Shown piece by piece: positions 1-7,686 of a DNA stretch of 23,277 nt (position 1 is its first letter; each line of letters starts with the position of its first letter). The stretch is taken from contig CAYJEN010000024.1 in assembly GCA_964369185.1 (NCBI GenBank), positions 1 to 23,277 on the forward strand, written 5' to 3'. The notes below the pieces were generated by a model. The model was not told the DNA's origin. It saw only the letters and a program-made list of their open reading frames with translations, and made no database searches. The position numbers were made by a program, and so were the translations under genes. The DNA is from CAYJAZ01 sp964369185. GTDB lineage: Bacteria > Desulfobacterota > Desulfovibrionia > Desulfovibrionales > Desulfovibrionaceae.

Positions 1-138
1 CCTACAGAATTTATTGAATATAATCTCTTTGGCGACCCAAAAAAGATTTCTTTCAATGATAAAGATAATCTATCTGCCTCAAACACTGATAAAGTTACAA
101 GCGAAATTTTAGAACACAAGACCAATAAGGATAAATAA
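1..138 (+). CDS. C-terminal end of an unidentified protein (partial)
   Basis: The frame is open from the window edge to a TAA at 136-138. It encodes the last 45 residues, beginning PTEFIEYNLFGDP and ending in a polar Lys/Asp/Asn-rich tail. The TAA shares its final base with the ATG of rnhA (TAATG), so the two genes are probably translationally coupled and in one transcript. The YNLFGDP stretch faintly recalls the end of caspase-like C25 peptidase domains, but 45 residues are too few to assign a family. The function is unknown. Confidence 0.6.
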   Translation, partial: PTEFIEYNLFGDPKKISFNDKDNLSASNTDKVTSEILEHKTNKDK

Positions 139-611
139 TGACTACTAGAAAACGAGTTAACATCTATACAGATGGTTCATCTTTAGGCAATCCGGGAAAA
201 GGCGGATATGGAGTTGTTCTAGAATACAATGGAACAGAAAAAGAATTGTCTCAAGGTTACACGCGCACTACGAATAATAGAATGGAACTATTAGGAGTAA
301 TTTGCGCTTTACAATCTCTTAAAGAGCCTTGTATTGCAGATGTTTACACTGATTCTCAATATGTTACAAAAGCCATTAAAGAACATTGGCTAAAGAATTG
401 GCAAAAAAACGGTTGGAAAACTGCCAATAAAAAAGATGTAAAAAATAAAGACCTTTGGATATTACTCCATTCTCAGTTACTCAAACATACAGTTGATTTT
501 AAATGGGTTAAAGGACATGCAGGGCATCCGCAGAATGAACGATGTGATGAACTTGCACGCAATGCCGCCGGAGGAGTTGATTTGCTAGTTGATGAAGGTT
601 ATATAGATTAG
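138..611 (+). CDS. rnhA: Ribonuclease HI
   Basis: This endonuclease cleaves the RNA strand of RNA:DNA hybrids, clearing R-loops, Okazaki primers and misinserted ribonucleotides in the cytoplasm. At 157 residues it matches the usual bacterial RNase HI length of about 155. All catalytic positions are visible: Asp12 in YTDGSS, Glu50 in NNRMELLG, Asp72 in YTDSQYV and Asp137 in NERCDELA, plus His127 of the flexible loop in KGHAGH. The basic-protrusion region around residues 80-100 (KNWQKNGWKTANKKDVKNKD) is present, as in the E. coli type. The ATG overlaps the upstream stop codon by one base, so it probably relies on coupling. An AT-rich gap with no obvious U-tract terminator on this strand follows. 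Confidence 0.96.
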   Translation: MTTRKRVNIYTDGSSLGNPGKGGYGVVLEYNGTEKELSQGYTRTTNNRMELLGVICALQSLKEPCIADVYTDSQYVTKAIKEHWLKNWQKNGWKTANKKDVKNKDLWILLHSQLLKHTVDFKWVKGHAGHPQNERCDELARNAAGGVDLLVDEGYID

Positions 612-635
612 ATAGTGTCTTCAAATTATTTTATT

Positions 636-778
636 TAGGATGTGTTTCTAAATTCAGAAATTTTGTGGAAATTTTAACTAAGTGTATAAAAGTATACATA
701 AACTGAATAAAAAATCGTCTTTGAGCCAGACTAAAAAAAGTCAAAAACGCAAAAAAATGAACTTAGAAACACACCCTA
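636..778. mobile_element. Candidate MITE-like element with inverted ends, flanked by TA
   Basis: Two 19-nt arms, GGATGTGTTTCTAAATTCA at 638-656 and the reverse complement of GGGTGTGTTTCTAAGTTCA at 758-776, match at 17 of 19 positions in inverted orientation. Each arm is bounded on the outside by TA (636-637 and 777-778). This is the layout expected of a small non-autonomous element mobilised by a TA-targeting IS630/Tc1-type transposase. The 139-bp interior is very AT-rich, has two small hairpins (GTATA/TATAC near 682-698 and GACT/AGTC near 728-742) and no credible gene. The arms could instead be an ordinary large hairpin. A TA duplication cannot be told from an extra palindromic base step with a single copy. 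Confidence 0.4.
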
Positions 779-794
779 GAAATATAAAATACAA

Positions 795-839
795 AGAGGG
801 GGAAAGTACATTTTGTTTTAAAATGTACTTTCCCCCTCT
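795..839 (-). terminator. Strong hairpin terminator after gcvH
   Basis: A perfect 20-bp stem (795-814 pairing with 820-839, starting AGAGGGGGAAAG) closes a 5-nt loop. On the minus strand it is followed by a T-rich run (tttgtatttt). It sits 24 bases after the gcvH stop codon and ends the gcvT-gcvH transcript. On the plus strand there is no U-run after the stem, so it is best read as a minus-strand terminator, though such a stem would also hinder plus-strand read-through from rnhA. Confidence 0.85.
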
Positions 840-862
840 CGTAAAAAACTTTGCTTTATATA

Positions 863-1228
863 CTATTTAGAATATTTAGCGTTGTATTCTTCTTCTGAAA
901 GTAACCCTTCAGGAGTAGATGATGTTTTAACTTTGATAAGCCAGCCGTCTACGTAAGGTGAACCGTTTACGATTTCTGGGGTAGCGTCTAAAGCTTCGTT
1001 GATTTCAACAACTTCGCCATCTACCGGTGAGTAGATATCAGAAGCAGCTTTTACTGATTCAACAGCAGCAAATTCTTTTCCTTTTGTAAGTGTGTCGCCA
1101 ACAGCCGGAAGGTCGATATAAGTGATATCACCTAATTCTGCTTGAGCGAAATCACTGATTCCGATTGTTGCAATTCCGTCTTCGATAGCAATCCATTCGT
1201 GGCTGTCTGCAAAAAGTTTAGTACTCAT
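863..1228 (-). CDS. gcvH: Glycine cleavage system H protein
   Basis: This is the lipoyl carrier of the glycine cleavage system. It shuttles the aminomethyl group from the P-protein to the T-protein and is then reoxidised by the L-protein. At 121 residues it is slightly shorter than the usual 125-130. The lipoylated lysine is Lys60 in the ESVKAASD motif, followed by the standard IYSPVDGEVVEIN hairpin; HEWIAIEDGIATIGI forms the N-terminal strand. The start has an AGGAG 8 bases upstream. It lies 12 bases downstream of gcvT in the same operon and is followed by a strong terminator. No gcvP genes are present here, so the P-protein must be encoded elsewhere. Confidence 0.96.
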   Translation of the reverse strand: MSTKLFADSHEWIAIEDGIATIGISDFAQAELGDITYIDLPAVGDTLTKGKEFAAVESVKAASDIYSPVDGEVVEINEALDATPEIVNGSPYVDGWLIKVKTSSTPEGLLSEEEYNAKYSK

Positions 1229-1240
1229 TGTGGTATACTC

Positions 1241-2326
1241 CTATAATTTAATGCGTGCTGTACCTTCTTTATAGAAAGGTAGCGCGACTTTTTGTGCGTT
1301 AATATTTGTTCTGGCAGCTTTCAAAATGAAATCTGTTTCCTCTTTATATTCAGCTTTTACATAAGCAAAAGCAAGGCTTGCGTTTACTGATGGTGCATAT
1401 GAACCGGACATAACTTTTCCTATTACTTCATCAGGATTACTTGCAAGTGCTACTGCATCACCATTTCTAGCTGATCTTTTACCTTCAGCTTGTAGCGCAA
1501 GAAGAACTTCTTTTGGCTCTGCAAGTGCTTTTTCTTTACCAATATAGTCAGCTTCTGATTTTAGCATCATACCCATTCCGGCTTCGGTTGGAGTATGTTC
1601 AGTGTCAAGCTCATGCCCGTAAAGTGGTAGACCTGCTTCAAGGCGAAGAGTATCGCGCGCACCAAGACCTGCCGGCTCAACATCTGCATGAGCAAGAAGA
1701 TCGTCCCAAAGTTTTTGGGTCATCTGACGAGGAGGATAAAGTTCATACCCAAGTTCACCTGTATAGCCTGTACGGCTTACAAGAAGTTGAGCGCCATTCC
1801 AGTCAACAGAGCGGAATGAGAAATAGCCTAAATCGTGGAAATTTTGTCCTGTAACTTCTTCTAATACTTTACATGCTAAAGGACCTTGAAGATCAACTTT
1901 ACCAAAAAGAGGTGTTACATCTTCAATTTTAATTGGTGCAATACGCTCTTTAATTGTATTATAGTCAGATTCAGCACAGCCTGCATTTACAACGATAAGA
2001 TAATGTTCGTCACCAAGGCGATAAACAATAAGATCGTCCAGCACTGTTCCCTCTTCTGTAAGGAGAAAACCATAACGACATTTTCCAACTTGTAAAGTAG
2101 CAAAATTATGTGAAAAAGTTTTTGCAAGAGCTTCAGTAGCGCCAGCTTCTTTCACTACAAATTGCGCCATGTGGCAAATATCAAAAACAGATGCTTTTGT
2201 GCGTGTATGGGTGTGCTCAGCAATAATTCCGGCGTATTGAATAGGCATATCCCAGCCTGCAAATTCGCCCATTTTTGCTTTTTGCTCCACATGCCACTGG
2301 TGAAGTGGTGTTTGCTTTAATGACAT
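1241..2326 (-). CDS. gcvT: Aminomethyltransferase (glycine cleavage T protein)
   Basis: GcvT transfers the methylene unit from lipoyl-bound aminomethyl on GcvH to tetrahydrofolate, releasing ammonia and giving 5,10-methylene-THF. The 361 residues match the family length. Family landmarks are the N-terminal PLHQWHVEQKAKMGEFAGWDMPIQY, FDICHMAQF (usually DVSHMGQ), KVDLQGPLA, SRTGYTGELGYELY, GLGARDTLRLEAGLPLYGHEL and the C-terminal barrel with GKVMSGSYAPS. The ATG has AAGGAAG 5 bases upstream. It forms a two-gene unit with gcvH. The 91-bp leader is too short and lacks the motifs for a tandem glycine riboswitch. The methylene-THF product feeds thyX, encoded about 16 kb away in this window, although that link is metabolic only. 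Confidence 0.95.
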   Translation of the reverse strand: MSLKQTPLHQWHVEQKAKMGEFAGWDMPIQYAGIIAEHTHTRTKASVFDICHMAQFVVKEAGATEALAKTFSHNFATLQVGKCRYGFLLTEEGTVLDDLIVYRLGDEHYLIVVNAGCAESDYNTIKERIAPIKIEDVTPLFGKVDLQGPLACKVLEEVTGQNFHDLGYFSFRSVDWNGAQLLVSRTGYTGELGYELYPPRQMTQKLWDDLLAHADVEPAGLGARDTLRLEAGLPLYGHELDTEHTPTEAGMGMMLKSEADYIGKEKALAEPKEVLLALQAEGKRSARNGDAVALASNPDEVIGKVMSGSYAPSVNASLAFAYVKAEYKEETDFILKAARTNINAQKVALPFYKEGTARIKL

Positions 2327-2417
2327 AATACTTCCTTATTATTAAGTATAAAGATTATTTTTTCTAAAAAAGAATATAGACAACTTTCATTTTTTAAACA
2401 AGTCTATTTTTTGGCAA

Positions 2418-3479
2418 TTAAATATCGGAGCCTATGCGCTTTTCCATATTAAATTCTCTTATAAAAATATCCCAACTTGTAACAAAAAGAGTTGCAATAA
2501 GTGGCCCTATAACAAAACCATTCATTCCTGCCATTGAAAAACCGCCAAGCGTTGAAAGAAGCACAAGGTAATCAGGAAGATTTGTATCACGCCCTACAAG
2601 TAAAGGACGAAGAATATTATCCACAAGTCCAATTACTCCAACCCCAAAAGCTATAAGTATTGTACCCGATAAAATATCCCCTGTTGCCATAAGATAAAGT
2701 GCTACAGGCCCCCATATAAGTGCAGAACCTATCATCGGTACAAGTGATAAGAATACCATAGCAACACCCCAAAGGAATACGCCCGGAATTCCAAGTATAG
2801 CAAAGATTACACCGCCCAAGAAACCTTGAACAACTGCAACCACAAAACTTCCTTTAATTGTAGCTCGTGTTACTTCTGAAAATTTCTTAAAAAACATAGC
2901 TTCTCTTTCATCGCCAAGCGGTAAAGCAAGGTGAAGATATCTTACTAATGTATCACTATCTCTTATTATAAAGAAAGCCACATATAAAAGCATACCTATT
3001 TCAGCGATAAAAGTTAGTGTTCCTTGACCGATTGCCACTGACTGCTGAGCTATAAACCTGCTGACAAATACAACTGCCTCGCCTATTTTTGCTTCTAAAT
3101 CTGTGAGATCAAAGCCAACTTTCGCTAAACTTTCTTGAATAACAGGAAAAGCTACTCTCACCTGCTCCACATATTTATCAACATTAATTTCACCGGACTG
3201 AAGTCCGTCAAATAAGAGGACTCCTTGCCCTATAAACGAGTTTAATACAAATAAAAACGGTAGCACTACTATTAATATACAAATTAAAAGAGTACAAAGA
3301 GCTGATAAATTTTCTCTCTTTGTTTTCTCAAGAAGTATCTTATTTATAGGAGCAAATACAATTCCAATAGCTACCGCCCAAAATATAACACCGAAAAATG
3401 GAGCCAACAACATTATGAAAAATATACTTACCAGTATTAACAAAGCTATAAAAGACCGAAATTCCATCTTTTCTTGCAT
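2418..3479 (-). CDS. AI-2E family (PerM/TqsA-type) membrane transporter
   Basis: This 353-residue inner-membrane protein has the AI-2E transporter (formerly UPF0118) layout. A hydrophobic N-terminal pair of helices (about residues 8-35 and 60-80) is followed by a soluble middle segment (about 85-130) and more helices from 135 onward. The conserved GGFSMAGMNGFVIGPLIATLF block lies near the C-terminus. Substrates differ across this family: quorum-signal export for TqsA, Na+/H+ antiport for other members, and unknown for many. I therefore assign no substrate. The start has GAGAGG 6 bases upstream. A degenerate copy of the dispersed repeat and about 170 bp separate it from kdsA upstream, so it may have its own promoter. 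Confidence 0.88.
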   Translation of the reverse strand: MQEKMEFRSFIALLILVSIFFIMLLAPFFGVIFWAVAIGIVFAPINKILLEKTKRENLSALCTLLICILIVVLPFLFVLNSFIGQGVLLFDGLQSGEINVDKYVEQVRVAFPVIQESLAKVGFDLTDLEAKIGEAVVFVSRFIAQQSVAIGQGTLTFIAEIGMLLYVAFFIIRDSDTLVRYLHLALPLGDEREAMFFKKFSEVTRATIKGSFVVAVVQGFLGGVIFAILGIPGVFLWGVAMVFLSLVPMIGSALIWGPVALYLMATGDILSGTILIAFGVGVIGLVDNILRPLLVGRDTNLPDYLVLLSTLGGFSMAGMNGFVIGPLIATLFVTSWDIFIREFNMEKRIGSDI

Positions 3480-3503
3480 ATTTTACCTCTCTTTAATGTT
3501 TTT

Positions 3504-3536
3504 GGCGACCAAAAGGATTTACTCCCTCTGATCGCC
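3504..3536. repeat. Degenerate copy of the GGCGACCAAAGGG hairpin repeat
   Basis: The arms GGCGACCAAAAGGA (3504-3517) and TCCCTCTGATCGCC (3523-3536) are inverted, matching at 11 of 14 positions, with the three mismatches able to form G-U pairs on one strand. The left arm shares the core GGCGACCAAA with the copies near 17551, 17946 and 23000. Unlike them, it is a symmetric hairpin with no second hairpin after it. It lies in the kdsA to AI-2E transporter gap, where it could act as a transcript-stabilising or terminating hairpin. Confidence 0.6.
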
Positions 3537-3648
3537 TAAATATAAAAACTTATTACACTCCATTAGTAAAACAGTCATAGACGATTTCAACAAGGCATTT
3601 ATTTTTCTATAATAAGGAGTGTGATACTTTTCTTTAATTTTTTACTGT

Positions 3649-4488
3649 TTAGTACCCTTTTACAATCTTATCTATCTCTTTTAGTTGAAGAAGAAGAGAA
3701 AGCAACTCATTAAAAGGTATCATATTAGGTCCGTCACATGGGGCTGAATCCGGATTCGGATGAGTTTCCATAAATAAACCTGCTACTCCGCACGCAACAG
3801 CTGCTCTTGCTAGAGGTGGAACAAATTCTCTCTGACCTGAAGATGAACCGCCGGAAGCTGACGGAAGCTGAACAGAATGTGTAGCATCAAAAATTACCGG
3901 TTGACCGGTTGCTGCCATAATTGGAAAGCTACGATAGTCAACTACAAGATTATGATAGCCAAAACTTGCTCCACGTTCACATAAAGCAATATCTTTATTG
4001 CCGGTTGCTAAAGCTTTTTTCGCTACCTGTGCCATATCATTTGGAGCTAAGAACTGACCTTTTTTGATATTTACAGGTTTATTTGTAGCCGCAACAGCTT
4101 GAATAAAATCTGTTTGTCTACAGAGAAAAGCCGGAGTTTGTAACATATCTACAACTTTTGCTACCGGTTCAGCTTGTTCAGGGCTATGAACATCAGTAAG
4201 TACAGGAACTCCAACTGTTTCACGTACTTCTGATAAAATATCAAGCCCTTCTTCCATTCCAACACCACGGTAGCCGGCTAAAGAAGTTCTGTTTGCTTTA
4301 TCAAAGCTTGATTTGAATATAAAAGGAATCTCAGCTTTTTCAAATACTTCACGCAAAAAGCGCGCACATTCGATTGTATGTTGTCTGCTTTCCATAGCAC
4401 AAGGACCTGCAATAAAGCAGATTGGTGAACTATTCGACATTACAACTGAATGTGAATTATCAGGATATTTAATATTAATTGTATGCAT
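3649..4488 (-). CDS. kdsA: 3-deoxy-8-phosphooctulonate synthase (KDO-8-P synthase)
   Basis: KdsA condenses phosphoenolpyruvate with arabinose 5-phosphate to give KDO 8-phosphate for the lipopolysaccharide inner core. The 279 residues include IAGPCAMES, FKSSFDKANRTS, LTDVHSPEQ, FLCRQTDF, NIKKGQFLAP, CERGASFGYHNLVVDYR and the tail CDGPNMIP. Cys30, His204, Glu241 and Asp252 line up with the metal ligands of the metal-dependent class known from Aquifex; the E. coli class has Asn in place of the Cys. The start is 4 bases after the upstream hydrolase stop codon and no Shine-Dalgarno is visible, so it is probably translationally coupled. Met17, closer to the conserved core, is an alternative start, also without a good ribosome-binding site. 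Confidence 0.95.
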   Translation of the reverse strand: MHTINIKYPDNSHSVVMSNSSPICFIAGPCAMESRQHTIECARFLREVFEKAEIPFIFKSSFDKANRTSLAGYRGVGMEEGLDILSEVRETVGVPVLTDVHSPEQAEPVAKVVDMLQTPAFLCRQTDFIQAVAATNKPVNIKKGQFLAPNDMAQVAKKALATGNKDIALCERGASFGYHNLVVDYRSFPIMAATGQPVIFDATHSVQLPSASGGSSSGQREFVPPLARAAVACGVAGLFMETHPNPDSAPCDGPNMIPFNELLSLLLQLKEIDKIVKGY

Positions 4489-4492
4489 ATTT

Positions 4493-6346
4493 TTATAATG
4501 TATAGGTTAGAGTGTTAGTACAAGAAACTATTGTTACGATTAAAGCAAATATCATTGCTCCAAGATAAGGATTTTTTGTATCTTTGAATATAGAACGCAT
4601 GAAAAATACTGCAAGCGGCAGATAAATAAGAATTGGGAACAACCAAATTCCTATAATATTAAAGCTCACAGTTCCGAACATAATTTCAAAAGGAGCTCTT
4701 CCATCTTGCAAGAATCGTGAGTACTGAGTAAAGATAAGCAGAGCAGAAGAAAGCCCGTTTACAATAGCAAGTAAAATAACGTTCACAATCTCAGGCAAAC
4801 CTTTAATATAGTTAAAGCAGTTTACCGCGAGTGAGTTGATAATATAGAAAACAAGGAAAAAAGGCAAATAGATTAAAATTGGATAGAATTTATCCGCTGT
4901 AAAAGCCTTTAATGGCAATACCCAGAATCTAAAATCTGCTTTGAAGAAGATATCCGCAGCAAACACAAGTCCGAATGCACAAAGAACAACAAAGATTGCT
5001 AAAAGCAAGCTTTTCAAGAGTGAGCCAATACCAATTGATACCCCTCTTTCTCTTAATGAAATAGGTGCCTTACCTATTTTTGAACCAATAAACACGAGTA
5101 CAAGCGTAAATACGGCACAAAGTACTGACCATAATCCTATAAATAATACAGGGCTTTGCATCATAAAAGGGTAAGGCATATTTGTAAGATTCAATGTTCT
5201 AGTGAAAGAGAACAAGTACACATAGCACACTGCTGAGAAAATTACAGAAAGTATTAGCGATGCAACAAACCATAAGTATCCACCTTTACCCGGATTAGGT
5301 AAAGCTTCAACTTTTCCTTTAGATAATAAAGAACTAAAGAAAGATGTTCTGAGCATTACTTTTGTAAACGCTGTTACAAACATCGCAAAACCTAAAAGTC
5401 CTAAAGTATTGAAAGCAAGTTTAATCTGCCATACTTGATTATCAGATGCCAAAGATTTTGGTGCAGGGAGTGACATTTCAAAGAAATCAAGTGTAGATTT
5501 TACAACATCAGCTGAAACGTGATTCCAAGGGTGAATTTGATTCGGATTGAAAATTACACGAATAGCCTCACGCCCATCAACTTCCTCTTTATAGAAAATA
5601 TAGCTATCTTTTTTAACACTGGTTGAATCAGAAGGATCTTTACCAAAATTTAAGAAAGATTGCGCTGTTGCTTGATTTATATAATCACGTGGAGCAGTAA
5701 CACTTCCATCTTCACCATAAACACGGAAGAAAAATTCATCATAAAGCGCAGCTACAATACCAACATCTCTATTACCGTATTTATTGTAGAAATTTTTATC
5801 TGCATCAACATAATTAGCATCATTCGCAATTAAGAGAACAGATTTAATAAGTGGAGTTTCTCTTTTATTATCAATATCAACTGAGAAATTCGCAGCTCTT
5901 GCACCATTTGAGTGCCCTGTTACACCGATTTCACTTTTATCAACATAAGGAAGAGTTGCCATAAACTCAACAACGTCATACATTCCTGTACCTTGAACAG
6001 CTTCTTCACCAACCGGAAGAGGATCGGAATTACCATGACCATACATATCTATTGATGCAACTACATAACCACGTCTTGCAAGCTCTACATAGTTTAGGTC
6101 TTGCATTTCTCTGTTATTGTACCAACCGTGACTTGTCACAATTGCCGGTGCCGGATTTTCTTTGCTTGCATTTTCAGGAACAAAAAGCAGGAATGAAATT
6201 TGTCTACCAAGTGGAGTTTCTACTCGAATATCTTTAATATCAACTGAATTATAGTCCGACTGAATAACGTATGTTCCAGCCATACTTATAAAACATAGTA
6301 TTAACGATAGTATCAGCCAATTTCTTACACCTTTCTTCTGTTCCAT
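4493..6346 (-). CDS. Membrane-anchored alpha/beta-hydrolase with C-terminal multi-helix domain
   Basis: This 617-residue protein has an N-terminal membrane anchor (about residues 10-28). An extracytoplasmic-looking alpha/beta-hydrolase domain spans about 40-290. The rest, about 310-612, is strongly hydrophobic with roughly seven or eight transmembrane helices. The hydrolase part shows the oxyanion segment VTSHGW (70-75), IDMYGHGNSD (99-108) and the nucleophile elbow GHSNG with Ser146. His272 or His276 in NPNQIHPWNH is the likely catalytic histidine. The substrate is unknown; an ester or acyl group at the membrane is plausible. It has AGGTG 7 bases before the ATG, follows the tautomerase by 42 bases, and ends 4 bases before kdsA. 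That position suggests, without proving, an envelope role. Confidence 0.8.
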   Translation of the reverse strand: MEQKKGVRNWLILSLILCFISMAGTYVIQSDYNSVDIKDIRVETPLGRQISFLLFVPENASKENPAPAIVTSHGWYNNREMQDLNYVELARRGYVVASIDMYGHGNSDPLPVGEEAVQGTGMYDVVEFMATLPYVDKSEIGVTGHSNGARAANFSVDIDNKRETPLIKSVLLIANDANYVDADKNFYNKYGNRDVGIVAALYDEFFFRVYGEDGSVTAPRDYINQATAQSFLNFGKDPSDSTSVKKDSYIFYKEEVDGREAIRVIFNPNQIHPWNHVSADVVKSTLDFFEMSLPAPKSLASDNQVWQIKLAFNTLGLLGFAMFVTAFTKVMLRTSFFSSLLSKGKVEALPNPGKGGYLWFVASLILSVIFSAVCYVYLFSFTRTLNLTNMPYPFMMQSPVLFIGLWSVLCAVFTLVLVFIGSKIGKAPISLRERGVSIGIGSLLKSLLLAIFVVLCAFGLVFAADIFFKADFRFWVLPLKAFTADKFYPILIYLPFFLVFYIINSLAVNCFNYIKGLPEIVNVILLAIVNGLSSALLIFTQYSRFLQDGRAPFEIMFGTVSFNIIGIWLFPILIYLPLAVFFMRSIFKDTKNPYLGAMIFALIVTIVSCTNTLTYTL

Positions 6347-6388
6347 TTCTGCACCTATTTAAATTTATTTTATTTTTTAATATAGAGA

Positions 6389-6589
6389 TTATGATTTTTT
6401 ACGAAGTTCAGTCACGCTTTCGCCACCAACTCCCCAATTATCGGTATCAACTTCTTCGATAACAACGAATGTTGTTGCCGGATTTTTCCCTAATACATCA
6501 GCAAGAAGTTGGGTTGTACCTTTAATAAGCTCAGCTTTTTGCTCTGCTGTAGCGCCTTCTTTTGTGATTTTTATATTAACAAATGGCAT
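6389..6589 (-). CDS. 4-oxalocrotonate tautomerase family protein
   Basis: This 66-residue protein starts MPFVNIKITKEG, so Pro becomes the N-terminal catalytic base after Met removal, as in 4-OT enzymes. The C-terminal EVDTDNWGVGGESVTELRKK is the typical signature of the short 4-OT subfamily, which acts as small hexamers or trimers on 2-hydroxymuconate-like keto-enol substrates. The real substrate is not known in most bacteria. I chose the ATG at 6589 because an AGGAG lies 8 bases upstream and Pro must be residue 2. A longer reading frame from 6610 would translate through the ribosome-binding site and bury the proline. It is the first gene of a probable unit with the hydrolase and kdsA. Confidence 0.9.
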   Translation of the reverse strand: MPFVNIKITKEGATAEQKAELIKGTTQLLADVLGKNPATTFVVIEEVDTDNWGVGGESVTELRKKS

Positions 6590-6640
6590 AATAGTTCTCC
6601 TTTTTTTCACACTTTCGTATGGATAGAGAAAAATGTCAAT

Positions 6641-6646
6641 ATTATA
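6641..6646 (-). promoter_or_regulatory. Candidate -10 element for the tautomerase-hydrolase-kdsA unit
   Basis: The minus strand reads TATAAT, a perfect sigma-70 -10 hexamer, about 52 bases before the tautomerase ATG. The hexamer 17 bases upstream of it (AAAGAA) is a poor -35. Just downstream of it is a TTGACA (minus strand, near 6634-6639), but that has no good -10 at the right distance. The segment 6590-6805 is the divergent control region shared with glyQ; no riboswitch or T-box features are apparent. Confidence 0.35.
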
Positions 6647-6805
6647 TGAAAAATTTTTAAGAGTTCTTTGTCATAATCACGGCGTATAAGTTACTTTAAA
6701 AACAAAACTACCCTTTCCAATGCTTGAAGTTTGTTAAAAAATCTGTTAATAATCTGTATTGTATTATTAATGACTTTTACCATAGTTTTAAATAAGAGGA
6801 AATAT

Positions 6806-7675
6806 ATGTACTTTCAAGACGTTATTTTTACATTACAGAAGTTTTGGTCAGATCAAGGCTGTCTCGTAGTGCAACCAATGGATTTAGAGTGTGGCGCAGG
6901 AACTTTCAACCACTCAACATTTTTGAGAGTTATAGGACCAGAACCTTGGAAGGCTGCATATGTAGAACCTTCAAGAAGACCGACTGATGGTCGCTACGGT
7001 GAAAACCCTAATAGATTACAACACTATTTCCAGTTTCAAGCTATATTAAAACCGGCTCCTTTGGATATACAAGATTTATATCTTGAAAGCTTAAAAGCTC
7101 TAGGGCTTGATTCAGCTGAACATGATATCCGCTTTGTTGAAGACGATTGGGAATCTCCAACACTTGGCGCATGGGGACTTGGTTGGGAAGTTTGGCTAAA
7201 CGGTATGGAAGTAACACAATTCACTTATTTCCAACAAATAGGCGGTATTGACTTAGACCCTATCACCGTTGAACTTACATATGGTCTTGAAAGGCTTGTA
7301 ATGTATCTTCAAGGCGTTGATTCTGTTTACGATATCATGTGGAATGAAAATGTAAGCTATGGTGAAATTTACTTGCAAAATGAAATTGAGCAATCTACCT
7401 ACAACTTTGAAGTAAGCGATGCTAACATGCACCTTCAACACTTCAACGATTATGAAAAAGAATGCTTAGTTTTAGCAGAAAAAGGCTTGGTTATGCCGGC
7501 TTATGACTATCTATTAAAAAGCTCACACACCTTCAATCTTCTAGATGCAAGAGGTGCTATTTCAATCACAGAGCGTGCCGGATATATTGGTAGAGTTCGT
7601 ACATTAGCGGCTCAAATTGCAAGACTTTATGCAAATCAACGTGAAGAGCTTGGCTATCCAATGCTTAAGAAATAA
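6806..7675 (+). CDS. glyQ: Glycyl-tRNA synthetase alpha subunit
   Basis: This is the catalytic subunit of the heterotetrameric (alpha2 beta2) bacterial glycyl-tRNA synthetase, which forms glycyl-adenylate and charges tRNA-Gly. From the ATG at 6806 it is 289 residues, close to the usual 290-305. Class II landmarks are clear: MYFQDVIFTLQKFWSDQGC at the start, EPWKAAYVEPSRRPTDGRYGENPNRLQHYFQFQ, and GLERLVMYLQGVDSVYDI. The upstream ATG at 6731 would add 25 hydrophobic residues with no counterpart in the family. The 6806 start has AAGAGGA 6 bases before it, so I prefer it. It is followed after 11 bases by glyS. Confidence 0.96.
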   Translation: MYFQDVIFTLQKFWSDQGCLVVQPMDLECGAGTFNHSTFLRVIGPEPWKAAYVEPSRRPTDGRYGENPNRLQHYFQFQAILKPAPLDIQDLYLESLKALGLDSAEHDIRFVEDDWESPTLGAWGLGWEVWLNGMEVTQFTYFQQIGGIDLDPITVELTYGLERLVMYLQGVDSVYDIMWNENVSYGEIYLQNEIEQSTYNFEVSDANMHLQHFNDYEKECLVLAEKGLVMPAYDYLLKSSHTFNLLDARGAISITERAGYIGRVRTLAAQIARLYANQREELGYPMLKK

Positions 7676-7686
7676 AAGGAAAAAGT

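Noticed and set aside
28..50. TTTGGCGACCCAAAAAAGATTTC resembling the dispersed repeat core
   Set aside because: It is in frame inside the partial coding region (LFGDPKK), has an extra C, and no palindrome follows; most likely chance.
682..870. 62-codon open frame on the plus strand
   Set aside because: It runs through the inverted-repeat element and the gcvH terminator stem, has no ribosome-binding site, and its Lys/Ser-rich product only reflects AT-rich sequence.
2327..2417. Possible glycine riboswitch before gcvT
   Set aside because: The gap is only 91 bases, mostly A/T, and lacks the paired GGAGAG-type and CCGAAGG-type motifs of glycine aptamers.
6731..6805. Upstream start for glyQ adding a 25-residue hydrophobic N-terminus
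   Set aside because: No ribosome-binding site; GlyQ is cytoplasmic and homologues begin at MYFQD-like sequence; the ATG at 6806 has AAGAGGA at good spacing.
6620..6805. T-box or other tRNA-sensing leader for glyQS
   Set aside because: No T-box sequence, specifier stem or terminator/antiterminator pair can be seen, and T-boxes are rare outside Gram-positive bacteria.
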